DNA of 64,000 nt from Actinosynnema sp042752395 (GCF_042752395.1 NZ_JBHYXZ010000003.1:1-64000); one strand, 5' to 3'. Positions 24,661 through 35,351 are shown, numbered from the stretch's first letter. Program-made: numbers and translations. The notes: a model not told the origin generated them from the sequence alone.

Positions 24661-26373
24661 ATGGGTGAACTCGCCGGTAACAACACCGACTACGACGTCG
24701 TGGTGGTGGGCTCGGGCTTCGGCGGCAGCGTCGCCGCCCTCCGGCTCACCGAGAAGGGCTACCGGGTGGCCGTCATCGAGGCCGGCCGCCGGTTCGCCGA
24801 CGACGAGTTCGCCGAGACGTCATGGGACCTGCGGCGCTACCTGTGGGCGCCGGCGCTGGGCTGCTACGGCATCCAGCGCATCCACGCCCTGCGCAGCGTG
24901 ATGGTGCTGGCCGGGGCGGGGGTCGGCGGCGGGTCGCTGGTCTACGCGAACACGCTGTACCGGCCGCTCAAGCCGTTCTACGCCGACCGGCAGTGGGCGC
25001 ACATCACCGACTGGGAAGCCGAGCTGGCCCCGTTCTACGACCAGGCGAGCCGGATGCTCGGCGTGGTGGAGAACCCGACCACGACGCCGTCGGACGTGGT
25101 GATGCGGCAGGTCGCCGAGGACATGGGCGTGGCCGACACCTACCACCCGACGCCGGTCGGCGTGTTCTTCGGCGAGCCGGGCCGGACCGCCGAGGACCCG
25201 TACTTCGGCGGCGCGGGCCCCAGCCGGACCGGCTGCACGCAGTGCGGCGCGTGCATGTCGGGCTGCCGGGTCGGGGCGAAGAACACCCTGGTCAAGAACT
25301 ACCTGTACCTGGCCGAGCGCAACGGCGCGCAGGTGCTGCCGCTGACCACCGTGACCGACCTGCGCCAGGCCCCGGACGGCACGTGGGCGGTCGGCACCCG
25401 GCGGACCGGCGGCAAGCTGCGCAGGGGCCGGCGCACGATCACCGCGGGCCAGGTCGTGCTGGCCGCCGGCACGTGGGGCACCCAGCAGCTCCTGCACCGG
25501 ATGAGGGACGAGGGCGCGCTGCCCGCGCTGTCGCCCCGGCTCGGCGAGCTGACCCGGACCAACTCCGAGTCGATCATCGGCGCGGCCCGGTTCACCGTGG
25601 ACGAGGAGCGCGACTTCAGCCGGGGCGTGGCCATCACGTCGTCCATCCACCCGGACGAGCAGACCCACATCGAGCCGGTCCGCTACGGCAAGGGCAGCAA
25701 CGTGATGGGGCTGCTCCAGACGCTGGCCACGGACGGCGCCAAGTCGACGCCGCGCGTCGTGCAGTTCCTCGCCCAGGCGGTCCGGCACCCGCTGCGGCTG
25801 GCGCGGCTCATGTCCGTGCGCCGGTGGAGCGAGCGGACGGTGATCCTGCTGGTGATGCAGAGCCTCGACAACTCCATCACCACGTTCACCAAGAAGGGCC
25901 TGTTCCGGCGCAGGCTCACCTCGAAGCAGGGGCACGGGCAGCCGAACCCGACGTTCATCGAGGCGGGCCACCGGGCGAACCTGCTCGCGGCCCGGCACAT
26001 CGACGGCATCCCGGGCGGCACCTGGGGCGAGCTGTTCAACGTCCCGCTCACCGCGCACTTCATCGGCGGCTGCCCGATCGGCTCGGACCCGGCCGGCGGG
26101 GTCATCGACCCCTACCACCGGGTGTACGGCTACCCGGGCCTGTCCGTGGTGGACGGCGCGGCCATCTCGGCGAACCTGGGCGTGAACCCGTCGTTGACCA
26201 TCACCGCGCAGGCGGAGCGCGCGTTCGCGCTGTGGCCGAACAAGGGCGAGCCGGACCGGCGACCCGACCAGTCGGCGGGCTACCGGCGGCTCGCCCCGGT
26301 GCCGCCGCGCCACCCCGCCGTGCCGGCCGGCGCGCCGGGTGCGCTGCGGTTGCCGATCGTGGAGGTCGAGTAG
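24661..26373 (+). CDS. choD: GMC-type oxidoreductase, ChoD (cholesterol oxidase-like)
   Basis: 570-residue FAD flavoprotein. The N-terminal dinucleotide motif is VVVVGSGFGGSVAALRLTEKGYRVAVIEAGRRF. A ferredoxin-like Cys stretch TGCTQCGACMSGCRVGAKNT follows at about 198-217. Next come LAAGTWGTQQLL, TNSESIIGA and the C-terminal GMC segment GYPGLSVVDGAAISANLGVNPSLTITAQAE. It matches M. tuberculosis ChoD (Rv3409c) almost throughout, and gene order is the same. Despite the name, ChoD proteins are poorly supported as cholesterol oxidases and the substrate may be another sterol or lipid. ATG 24661 follows a -10 element, with no ribosome site. Confidence 0.93.
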   Translation: MGELAGNNTDYDVVVVGSGFGGSVAALRLTEKGYRVAVIEAGRRFADDEFAETSWDLRRYLWAPALGCYGIQRIHALRSVMVLAGAGVGGGSLVYANTLYRPLKPFYADRQWAHITDWEAELAPFYDQASRMLGVVENPTTTPSDVVMRQVAEDMGVADTYHPTPVGVFFGEPGRTAEDPYFGGAGPSRTGCTQCGACMSGCRVGAKNTLVKNYLYLAERNGAQVLPLTTVTDLRQAPDGTWAVGTRRTGGKLRRGRRTITAGQVVLAAGTWGTQQLLHRMRDEGALPALSPRLGELTRTNSESIIGAARFTVDEERDFSRGVAITSSIHPDEQTHIEPVRYGKGSNVMGLLQTLATDGAKSTPRVVQFLAQAVRHPLRLARLMSVRRWSERTVILLVMQSLDNSITTFTKKGLFRRRLTSKQGHGQPNPTFIEAGHRANLLAARHIDGIPGGTWGELFNVPLTAHFIGGCPIGSDPAGGVIDPYHRVYGYPGLSVVDGAAISANLGVNPSLTITAQAERAFALWPNKGEPDRRPDQSAGYRRLAPVPPRHPAVPAGAPGALRLPIVEVE

Positions 26374-26520
26374 GCGGGCGGGACCGGGTGGCGTTGGCCG
26401 GCGGGTCTGCGCGGGCCCGGGGCGTCCTGGCCGGCGGGTGGGTGCGGTCGCTGCGCCGGGCGGGTTGTGGTTGCCGGTCGCGGGGGTGAGGACGACGTCA
26501 CCGACCCTATGGTGGGTGGT

Positions 26521-27480
26521 GTGGCACCGAAGCCGTTCGCGTCCAGCGCCGACCTCGAGCCCAAGCGCGAGGAGTTCGTCCGGCTCGCGGACGGCGTGTA
26601 CGCCCTGACCGCCGAGGGCGACCCGAACGTCGGCGCGATCGAGGGCGAGGACTTCCTGGTCTGCATCGAGGCCCGGGCCACGCCGAAGGCCGCCCGGCGC
26701 TGGCTCGACCGGCTCCGCGAGCACACCGACAAACCCGTCCGCCACCTCGTGCTGAGCCACTACCACGCGGTCCGCACGCTGGGCGCGAGCGCGTTCGGCG
26801 CGGCCGAGGTCATCGCGCACGAGAACACCAGGGCGCTGATCGCCGAACGCGGCCGCGAGGACTGGCTGAGCGAGTACGGCCGGATGCCCCGGCTGTTCGA
26901 GGAGCCGGCGGGCATCCCCGGCCTGACCTGGCCCACCGTCACGTTCTCCGACCGCCTCACCATCCCGCTCGGCGGCGACCGGGGCGAGGTGGAGCTGCGC
27001 CACTGCGGCCGCGGCCACACGGCGGGCGACATCGTGGCCTGGCTGCCGCACCAGCGGATCCTGTTCGCGGGGGACCTGGTCGAGTCGCGGGCGGCGCTCT
27101 ACACCGGGGACGCGTTCCACGACGAGTGGGCCACCTCGACGTTGGACCGGGTGGCCGCCCTGGGCGCGGAGCAGCTGGTCGGCGGACGCGGCGCGCCGGC
27201 CCGCGACCGGGCGGAGGTCGACGCGGCCATCGCGCAGTCCCGGCACTTCCTGGACGAGCTGCGCCGCACGGTCGGCACGGTGCACGTCGGCGGCGGCACG
27301 GTGAAGGACGCGTTCGAGGCCGCGCACGCCGCCCTCGCGCCGCGCTACGGCCGGTGGCCGATCTTCGAGCACTGCCTGCCGTTCAACGTGCAGCGGTACT
27401 GGGACGAGTGCGACGGCGTGGACTGGCCGCGCATCTGGACCGCGGCGCGGGACCGCGAGGTGTGGGAGGCCCTGCGGTGA
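26521..27480 (+). CDS. Metallo-beta-lactamase-fold hydrolase
   Basis: About 319 residues. The MBL core is visible: LVLSHYHAVRTLGASAFG (metal motif HxH, but the usual DH is replaced by VR), GRGHTAGDIVAWLP (second His) and ILFAGDLVESRAALY (Asp). A C-terminal helical extension follows. The missing HxHxDH Asp means that only one metal may bind, or that another residue substitutes. GTG 26521 is used; ATG 26509 is equally possible and adds four residues. The stop overlaps the GTG of the flavin monooxygenase, so the two genes form an operon, probably in aromatic or secondary-metabolite conversion. Confidence 0.85.
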   Translation: MAPKPFASSADLEPKREEFVRLADGVYALTAEGDPNVGAIEGEDFLVCIEARATPKAARRWLDRLREHTDKPVRHLVLSHYHAVRTLGASAFGAAEVIAHENTRALIAERGREDWLSEYGRMPRLFEEPAGIPGLTWPTVTFSDRLTIPLGGDRGEVELRHCGRGHTAGDIVAWLPHQRILFAGDLVESRAALYTGDAFHDEWATSTLDRVAALGAEQLVGGRGAPARDRAEVDAAIAQSRHFLDELRRTVGTVHVGGGTVKDAFEAAHAALAPRYGRWPIFEHCLPFNVQRYWDECDGVDWPRIWTAARDREVWEALR

Positions 27481-28775
27481 TACCGGTGCTGGTGGTCGGC
27501 GCGGGTCCGGTGGGGTTGACCGCCGCGCTGCTGCTGGCCCGGGCGGGCGTGCCGACGACCGTGCTGGAGTCCTCGGCGCGCCGGGTGGCCGCGGGCAGCC
27601 GGTCGATCTGCGTGCACCGGGACGTGCTGAACATCCTCGAACGGGTCGGCGTCGGCCAGGCCGTGGTCGACGCGGGCGTCACCTGGTACCGCGGCCGGAC
27701 GTACTACCGCGACCGCGAGGTGCTCACCGTCGAGCTGCCGCGCGCCGAGGGCCGCTTCCCGCCGTTCGTCAACACCCCGCAGACGACCGTGGAGCGGATC
27801 CTGCACGCGCAGGCCGCCGCCAGCCCGCTCGTCGACCTGCGCTTCGGGCAGGAGGTCGTCGGCATCCGGCTCACCGACCACGTCACCGTGCGCACGACCG
27901 ACGGGACGCACGAGGGCACGCACTGCGTGGCGGCCGACGGCGGCCACTCCACCGTCCGCGCGCTGCTCGGCATCCCGTTCGAGGGTCACTCGTTCCGCGA
28001 CCGGTTCGTCATCGCCGACATCCGGGTGGACCTGGGCCACCGGGAGCCGGAGCGCCGCTTCTACTTCGACCCGCCGTGGCACCCCGGCCGCCAGGTGCTC
28101 GTGCACCCGCAGCCGGACGGCGTGCACCGCGTCGACTGGCAGGTGCCCGAGGGCTTCGAGCTGACCGACGAGCACGTGCGCGCGGTCACCGGCGACCGGC
28201 CCCACGAGGTGCTCTGGCGGTCCACGTACCGCTTCCACCAGCGCCGCGCCGCCCGCTTCCGCGTCGGCCCGGTCCTGCTCGCGGGTGACGCCGCGCACGT
28301 GATGAGCCCGTTCGGCGCGCGGGGCCTCAACTCCGGGCTCTGCGACGCCGACAACGCCGCGTGGAAGATCGCCCTCGACCGCGCCGGCGGGGCGGGGCCG
28401 CTCCTGCTGGAGTCCTACCACCTGGAACGCGCCGCGGCCGCCGACGAGAACCTGCGCGTCACCGGCGAGACCATGCGCTTCCTGGTGCCCCGGACCGAGG
28501 CCGAGCGGGCCCACCGCCGCCGCGTGCTGGAGCAGGGCGTCACCGAGGAGATCGACTCGGGTCGGATGTTCGAGCCGTTCGCCTACCGCGACTCGCCCCT
28601 GACCACCAACGGCGACGGCGCACTCCGCCCGGACAGCCACCGCTACGGCCCCGGCTTCACCGTCGAGGGCGACGCCCTGGTCCGCCCCGACGGCCACACC
28701 GCGGCCACCGGGACCGACCTCGGCGCGGCGCGGCTCCGGGCCGAGGGCTTCACCGACGCCGGGGCGTCACCGTGA
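27477..28775 (+). CDS. FAD-dependent monooxygenase (PHBH/UbiH-like)
   Basis: 432-residue class A flavin monooxygenase. The N-terminal GxGxxG fold is PVLVVGAGPVGLTAALLLARAG. The central NADPH/FAD DG motif is AADGGHSTVRALL, and the GD motif is VLLAGDAAHVMSPFGARGLNSGL. The C-terminal thioredoxin-like domain of phenol hydroxylases is shortened. Likely hydroxylates an aromatic compound or polyketide using NAD(P)H and O2. GTG 27477 overlaps the MBL gene stop (GTGA). The 3' end overlaps the P450 gene on the other strand by 26 bp, a tail-to-tail overlap. Confidence 0.88.
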   Translation: MIPVLVVGAGPVGLTAALLLARAGVPTTVLESSARRVAAGSRSICVHRDVLNILERVGVGQAVVDAGVTWYRGRTYYRDREVLTVELPRAEGRFPPFVNTPQTTVERILHAQAAASPLVDLRFGQEVVGIRLTDHVTVRTTDGTHEGTHCVAADGGHSTVRALLGIPFEGHSFRDRFVIADIRVDLGHREPERRFYFDPPWHPGRQVLVHPQPDGVHRVDWQVPEGFELTDEHVRAVTGDRPHEVLWRSTYRFHQRRAARFRVGPVLLAGDAAHVMSPFGARGLNSGLCDADNAAWKIALDRAGGAGPLLLESYHLERAAAADENLRVTGETMRFLVPRTEAERAHRRRVLEQGVTEEIDSGRMFEPFAYRDSPLTTNGDGALRPDSHRYGPGFTVEGDALVRPDGHTAATGTDLGAARLRAEGFTDAGASP

Positions 28776-30087
28776 ACCCGGCGGGCTTCAGCGTCAGCAT
28801 CTCCGCCACCGCCAGCTCGTAGTCGGGCGAGGACTCCAGCTCGTACCGCCGCAGCACCGTGCCGAGCGCCAGCGTCGCCTCGTGCAGCGCGAACTGCCGC
28901 CCGATGCACGCCCGCTCCCCGGTCCCGAACGGCTTGTAGACGTGCGCGGGCCGGGCGCGGACGGCCGCCGGCGCGAACCGGTCGGGGTCGAACGCCTCCG
29001 GCGACCCCCACACCGCCGGGTCGCGGTGCACCAGCGGCAGCAGCACCAGCGCCCACTGGCCCGCCCGCATCGGGTACCGCCCGCCGAGCACGGTGTCCGC
29101 CCGCGCCTCCCGCGCGAACCCCGGCGCGGTCGGCCACAGCCGCAACGCCTCGTCCAGCACCCGCCGCACGTACCGCAGCTTCGGCACCTGCTCGAACTCC
29201 GGCACGTCCGCCGATCCCCACACCGCGTCCACCTCGGCCCGCGCCCTCTCCGCCACCTCGGGGTGCCGCGAGAGGTAGTACAGCGCGAACGCCAGCGCGC
29301 CGGACGTCGTCTCGTGCCCGGCGATCAGGAAGGTGATCACCTGGTTGCGGATGTTCACCTCGTCCAGCTCGCCGGACGCCAGCATCAGCCCGAGCAGGTC
29401 CGACCCGCCCGACCCGCGCCGCGACCGCACCACCTCGTCCACGACCTCGGCGAGGAAGGCCAGGTCCCGCCGGTACCGCTCCTCCGCCGCGCGCCCGAAC
29501 AGCCGGGCCACCAGGGGGAACGTGAAGTTCCTGCGCTGCGCGTGCCGCAACGACCCGGTCATCGCCCGCACGAACGGGTGGGTGTCGGCGCGGGAGAACG
29601 ACTCGAACGAGTACCCGAAGCCGACCCGGCCGATCGTCTCCAGGGTCAGCTTCGTCATGTCGGCGGAGACGTCCACCTCGCCGCCCCGGTCCCACTTCGC
29701 CACCAGCTGCGCGGTCACGTCCACCATGGTCGGGTGGTAGGCGCGCATGGCGCTCTGCGTGAACGCGGGCAGCAGCACCTCGTGCGCCGCCTTCCAGTTC
29801 GGCTCGTCGTTGTAGGCGGTGAACAGCCCGTCCCCGCCCACGTCCCGCAACGCCTCCACACCGAGCGCGAGGTGCTTGGCGAACCGCGACTCGTCGGCCA
29901 GGTCCGCGGCGAGGTCCGCCCCGCCGACGAACACGACCTCCCGGTCCAGGAACCGCCGGGTGAAGATCGGCCCCAGCTCGCGGCCCAGCCGCATCGTGTC
30001 CTGCACCGGGGTGCGCCGGTCGGCGCCCAGCACGTCACCCAGGAACGGCACCCGCCACCGCGGGTGCGGGATCGCCGGGGCCGTCAC
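28750..30087 (-). CDS. Cytochrome P450, CYP102-like heme domain without fused reductase
   Basis: 445 residues. The I-helix motif is IAGHETTSG, the K-helix ExxR is DEALRLWP, and the heme loop is KPFGTGERACIGRQFALHEATLALG, with its Cys ligand. The C-terminus YELAVAEMLTLKPAGFTV and the segment LTLETIGRVGFGYSFESF resemble the heme domain of CYP102 (P450 BM3) more than typical actinobacterial CYPs. No FMN/FAD reductase domain follows, so it needs a separate electron donor. GTG 30087 overlaps the SDR stop; the pair is coupled and probably TetR-controlled. Likely a fatty-acid- or lipid-type hydroxylase by family, not proven. Confidence 0.9.
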   Translation of the reverse strand: MTAPAIPHPRWRVPFLGDVLGADRRTPVQDTMRLGRELGPIFTRRFLDREVVFVGGADLAADLADESRFAKHLALGVEALRDVGGDGLFTAYNDEPNWKAAHEVLLPAFTQSAMRAYHPTMVDVTAQLVAKWDRGGEVDVSADMTKLTLETIGRVGFGYSFESFSRADTHPFVRAMTGSLRHAQRRNFTFPLVARLFGRAAEERYRRDLAFLAEVVDEVVRSRRGSGGSDLLGLMLASGELDEVNIRNQVITFLIAGHETTSGALAFALYYLSRHPEVAERARAEVDAVWGSADVPEFEQVPKLRYVRRVLDEALRLWPTAPGFAREARADTVLGGRYPMRAGQWALVLLPLVHRDPAVWGSPEAFDPDRFAPAAVRARPAHVYKPFGTGERACIGRQFALHEATLALGTVLRRYELESSPDYELAVAEMLTLKPAGFTVTPRRR

Positions 30088-30875
30088 CGCTTGCCCCGGT
30101 TGGCCGCGCTCAGCCGGCGCATCAGCTCGTCGCTCGCCAACCGCCGCTGCAACCCCGACGAGAACGCCGGGAACGCGCCGCCCAGCACGCTCGCCACCCG
30201 CAGCTCCGGCGGCGCGACGTTCACCTCGGCCCGGTCCCGCTCGATGGCGTCCAGCACGCCGTCCGCGACCTCGCCGGGCGACACGGTCCGCATCCCGGCG
30301 GGCGGCTTCGCGCCGGTCTCGGCGAACATCCCGGCGTCCCGCACGAACCCCGGCTGCACGATCGACACGCCGACGCCGGTGCCGCGCAGGTCCTCCCGCA
30401 GCCCCAGCGCGAAGCCGCGCAGCCCGAACTTCGTCGCGTTGTAGAGCGAGCTGTGCGCGGACGCCACCTTGCCCGCCAACGACCCCACGAACACCAGGTG
30501 CCCGCGCCCGGCGTCCACCATGGCCGGCGCCAGGGCGCGGGCCAACGCGATCGGCGCCTCCAGGTTCACCGCCAACGCCCGCGCGACCTCCTCCGGCGTG
30601 AAGTCCAGCAACGGGCCGCCGGCCGGCAGCGCCGCGTTGGCGACGACCACGTCCACCGACCCGGCCTCCTCGACCAGCCGCCGGACGCCCTCCGGGTCGG
30701 ACAGGTCGGCCGCCACGGCCCGGCCGCCGACCTCCTCCGCGAGCCGCGCCAGCTCCTCCGCCTTCCGCCCGGTCAGCACTGGCTTCGCCCCGCGCCGGGC
30801 GAAGGCCCGCGCGATCGACTGCCCGATCCCGCCCGTCGCGCCGGTCAGCAACACCGTCGTCCCCGTCACCCGCAT
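30084..30875 (-). CDS. Short-chain dehydrogenase/reductase
   Basis: 263-residue SDR. The cofactor motif is LLTGATGGIGQSIARAFARRGAK with GRKAEEL after beta-2, then VANAAL (NAG-like) and the catalytic Ser-Tyr-Lys in VFVGSLAGKVASAHSSLYNATKFGLRGF. Cofactor preference looks NADP(H)-like because a Arg follows the second strand. ATG 30875 is preceded by GGGAGG; the gene starts 15 bp from the TetR operator. It is co-transcribed with the downstream P450 by a GTGA overlap. Substrate unknown; it could oxidise the alcohol product of the P450. Confidence 0.9.
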   Translation of the reverse strand: MRVTGTTVLLTGATGGIGQSIARAFARRGAKPVLTGRKAEELARLAEEVGGRAVAADLSDPEGVRRLVEEAGSVDVVVANAALPAGGPLLDFTPEEVARALAVNLEAPIALARALAPAMVDAGRGHLVFVGSLAGKVASAHSSLYNATKFGLRGFALGLREDLRGTGVGVSIVQPGFVRDAGMFAETGAKPPAGMRTVSPGEVADGVLDAIERDRAEVNVAPPELRVASVLGGAFPAFSSGLQRRLASDELMRRLSAANRGKR

Positions 30876-30890
30876 GCGCCCTCCCGGAAA

Positions 30891-30910
30891 CTGTTCGTTC
30901 GAACGAACAG
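30891..30910. promoter_or_regulatory. TetR-type operator palindrome
   Basis: A perfect 20-bp palindrome (half-site ctgttcgttc and its complement) lies in the 78-bp divergent gap between the SDR-P450 operon and the tetR gene. Its placement fits repression of both promoters by the adjacent TetR protein. Confidence 0.85.
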
Positions 30911-30953
30911 TACCGTGGATCCGCCGGGTCGTCCCATGCCGGACAATGACGGC

Positions 30954-31511
30954 ATGACGGAGACCAGGCAGCGGATCATCGGGGCCGTGCTGCGGATCAT
31001 CGGTGACGACGGTGTCGCGGGCGTGACCAACCGGCGCATCGCGCAGGAGGCCGGCGTGTCGCTCGGCTCCGTCACCTACCACTTCGCCACCCAGCAGGAC
31101 CTGCTGCGGGAGAGCCTGCGGCACTTCGTCACCGAGGAGACGAAGCGCTTCGGCGAGCTGGCCACCCGCAACAACACCAGGTGCGCCAACCTCGACGAGG
31201 TGGTCGAGGTCGTCGGCCAGGTCGCCGAGGCGACGGGCACCGACAGCGAGCGCATCGCCCCGTACGAGCTGTACCTGCACGCCGGCCGGGACCCGGAGCT
31301 GCGCGCCGCCGCCGCCGAGTGCTTCGCCGCCTACGACCGGCTCGCCGCGACCGTCCTGGCGTCCGTCGGCGTGCCGGACGCCGACCGGCTCGCCGGCGCG
31401 GTCGTCGGCATGGTCATGGGCCTCAAGCTGAGGGCCCTGGCCACCGGCGACGACTCCGACGACCTGCTCAACGGCCTGCTGGCGCTCGCCAAGGGCGCGC
31501 TCACAGAGTGA
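30954..31511 (+). CDS. TetR-family repressor of the SDR-P450 operon
   Basis: 185 residues. The N-terminal helix-turn-helix is RIIGAVLRIIGDDGVAGVTNRRIAQEAGVSLGSVTYHFATQQDLL, with the TetR signature (ITTxxIAxxxGVsxGslYxHF). The C-terminal ligand domain is PDAD...AGAVVGMVMGL, of unknown ligand. ATG 30954 is preferred; ATG 30936 adds six residues. Its gene diverges from the SDR gene across the operator, a textbook TetR arrangement. Its stop overlaps the aldehyde dehydrogenase stop by 11 bp. Confidence 0.92.
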   Translation: MTETRQRIIGAVLRIIGDDGVAGVTNRRIAQEAGVSLGSVTYHFATQQDLLRESLRHFVTEETKRFGELATRNNTRCANLDEVVEVVGQVAEATGTDSERIAPYELYLHAGRDPELRAAAAECFAAYDRLAATVLASVGVPDADRLAGAVVGMVMGLKLRALATGDDSDDLLNGLLALAKGALTE

Positions 31512-32946
31512 TGCCGGTGAGCACCATCGTGCGCTCCTCGGTGAAGTCCTCCATCGCCGACCGCACGCCCTCGCGCCCGGTGCCGGACCCCTTCACGCCG
31601 CCGTACGGCATCTGGTCGGCCCGGTAGGACGGCACGTCGCCGACGATCACCCCGCCCACCTCCAGGGTGGCCGCCGCCTCGAACGCCACGCCCAGGTCCC
31701 GGGTGAACACGCCGGCCTGCAACCCGTACTCGGTGGCGTTGGCCTGCTCGAACGCCTCGTCCACCGAGTCCACCACGGACACCGCGAGCACCGGCCCGAA
31801 CACCTCCTCGCGCCACACCCGCGACCCGGGCGGCACGTCCTGCAGGACCGTCGGCTCGACCGTGGTGCCCGACCGGCCGCCGCCGACGTGCAGCACCGCC
31901 CCGTCCGCCACGGCCTCCGCGACCCACTCCTCGACCCGGCGCGCGTTGTCCTCGTCGATCAGCGGCCCGACCTCCACCTCGGGGTCGTGCGGGTCGCCGG
32001 TGCGCAGCCCCCGCACGGCGTCCACCAGCTTCGGCACGAACTCGTCGGCCACGTCCCGGTGCACCAGCACCCGCTGCACCGCGATGCACGACTGACCGGC
32101 CTGGTAGTTGCCGAACGTGGCGATCCGCCGGGCCGCGAAGTCCAGGTCGGGCCAGTCGGGGCAGACGATCGCGGCCGAGTTGGAGCCCAGCTCCATCACC
32201 ACGTGCTTGCGCGGCGCGGCGTCCATCAACGACCAGCCGACCGACGTCGACCCGGTGAACGAGATGACCGGCAGCCGGTCGTCGGTCACCAGCGCCTTCA
32301 TGTCCGACCCGCGCACCGGCAGCACGGAGAACGCGCCCTCGGGCAGGTCCGTCTCCGCCAGCAGCTCGCCCAGCAGCAACGCCGACAGCGGCGTGGCCGA
32401 CGCGGGCTTCACGACCACCGGCGCGCCCACCGCCAGCGCCGGCGCCACCTTGTGGGCCACCAGGTTCAGCGGGAAGTTGAACGGCGCGACCGCCAGCACC
32501 GGTCCGCGCGGCACCCGCCGCACCACCGCGAGCCGGCCCTCGCCGCCCGCGTCGGTGTCCAGCCGCTGGAGGTCGCCGGTGAACCGCCGCGCCTCCTCGG
32601 CGGCGAACCGGAACGTGCTCACCGCCCGCCGCACCTCGACCTCGGCCCACTTCAGCGGCTTGCCGTTCTCGGCGGTGATCGTCTCGGCGATCTCCTCCGC
32701 CCGCTCGGCCAACGCCGAGGACACGTGCGCCAACGCCGCGGCCCGCACGTGCGCCGGTGTCCGCCGGAACTCCGCGGCGACCGCCGCCGCGGCGGCCACC
32801 GCCCGCTCCACCTGCTCCGGGCCGGGCACCGCCACCGACGCCACCTCCGTCCCGTCGAACGGGTGGTGCACCGCGATGGCCGACCCGCCCTGCTCGGCGT
32901 GTCCGGCGATCCAACAGGGCCGTGGCTGAGGCGTGAACGCGTCCAT
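31501..32946 (-). CDS. Aldehyde dehydrogenase
   Basis: 481-residue NAD(P)-dependent ALDH-superfamily enzyme. Motifs are PFNFPLNLVAHKVAPALAVGAPVVVKPA (cofactor), FTGSTSVG, catalytic Glu region MELGSNSAAIV and Cys region YQAGQSCIAVQRVLVH. The C-terminal DVPSYRADQMPYGGVKGSGTGREG is also standard. ATG 32946 is used. No function-specific motif is evident; members of this branch act on small aldehydes or sugars. It stands alone, convergent with tetR. Confidence 0.93.
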   Translation of the reverse strand: MDAFTPQPRPCWIAGHAEQGGSAIAVHHPFDGTEVASVAVPGPEQVERAVAAAAAVAAEFRRTPAHVRAAALAHVSSALAERAEEIAETITAENGKPLKWAEVEVRRAVSTFRFAAEEARRFTGDLQRLDTDAGGEGRLAVVRRVPRGPVLAVAPFNFPLNLVAHKVAPALAVGAPVVVKPASATPLSALLLGELLAETDLPEGAFSVLPVRGSDMKALVTDDRLPVISFTGSTSVGWSLMDAAPRKHVVMELGSNSAAIVCPDWPDLDFAARRIATFGNYQAGQSCIAVQRVLVHRDVADEFVPKLVDAVRGLRTGDPHDPEVEVGPLIDEDNARRVEEWVAEAVADGAVLHVGGGRSGTTVEPTVLQDVPPGSRVWREEVFGPVLAVSVVDSVDEAFEQANATEYGLQAGVFTRDLGVAFEAAATLEVGGVIVGDVPSYRADQMPYGGVKGSGTGREGVRSAMEDFTEERTMVLTGITL

Positions 32947-33026
32947 GCGGACACCGTATTCCCGTACCGCGCGGTCCGGCGGATCGATCTTGGAAGTACG
33001 CTCGGACGCCGACCGTGACGGACACC

Positions 33027-33752
33027 TCACAGGTCCGCGAAGTGCTCCCGCACGTAGTCCAGGTGCCCCAGGTAGTAGAGGTCGTGCCGCTCCTCGCGCT
33101 GCCGGTGGAACTCCGGCCGCTCCCGGATCATCGCCACCATGTCGGTCAACCGGGCCCGCACCCAGCGGCCGGCGCCGGCGGTCCCGATCCCGTACGCGGC
33201 GCAGAACAGCCCGAGCCGCCGCCGCTGGTCGGCCACCGTCCCGAACTCCGGCGAGAACGGCACCAGGCAGTACGCGGTGTAGGCGAGGTCCCACCACCGG
33301 GGTCCGGGCCGGGCGCCGTCGAAGTCGAAGACCCCCACCGGCAGCCCGTCGCGGAAGACCATGTTGTACGGCGCGAGGTCGTTGTGGCAGATCACCTCGA
33401 CGGGTGAAATCGCCGGGAACTGCCACCCGTGCGCCGGCAGCTCGCCCACCAGCTCCGCCGACGCGTCGTGCAACCGCCGCGCCATCCGCGCCACGGCCAC
33501 CAGCACGGCGTCCGCGCGCAGCGCCTCGGGCAGCGGCGGGTGGCCCACCTCACCCTCCAGGTAGGACAGCACCTCGCGGCCCCGCTCGTCGATCCCGTGC
33601 GGCGCCGGCGCGATGCCAAGCGGCGCAAGGCGTTCCAGCAGCCGGTGCACGTTGGGCGTCCACGGACCGGTCGGCCGGCGGACCGTCGACCCGACCCGCA
33701 CGACCTCGTTCAGCCCGCCTCCGGTGAGCACTTCCTCCCGCACGCATGACAT
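33027..33752 (-). CDS. Aminoglycoside phosphotransferase-fold kinase
   Basis: 241 residues. The catalytic loop is ICHNDLAPYNMVF (HxDxxxxN) and the metal motif DFDGARPGPRWWDLAY (D-x-D). The N-lobe is short, with GGLNEVVRVGSTVRRPTGPWTP. These proteins phosphorylate aminoglycosides, homoserine or small metabolites, and most genomic copies of actinobacteria have no resistance role. ATG 33752 is used. The promoter region (42 bp) is shared with divergent guaA. Confidence 0.85.
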   Translation of the reverse strand: MSCVREEVLTGGGLNEVVRVGSTVRRPTGPWTPNVHRLLERLAPLGIAPAPHGIDERGREVLSYLEGEVGHPPLPEALRADAVLVAVARMARRLHDASAELVGELPAHGWQFPAISPVEVICHNDLAPYNMVFRDGLPVGVFDFDGARPGPRWWDLAYTAYCLVPFSPEFGTVADQRRRLGLFCAAYGIGTAGAGRWVRARLTDMVAMIRERPEFHRQREERHDLYYLGHLDYVREHFADL

Positions 33753-33794
33753 CCTTCACCTGCGCGGATCCGCCGGACGAGAGGTTTTTCCCCA

Positions 33795-35351
<1,557 letters not shown>

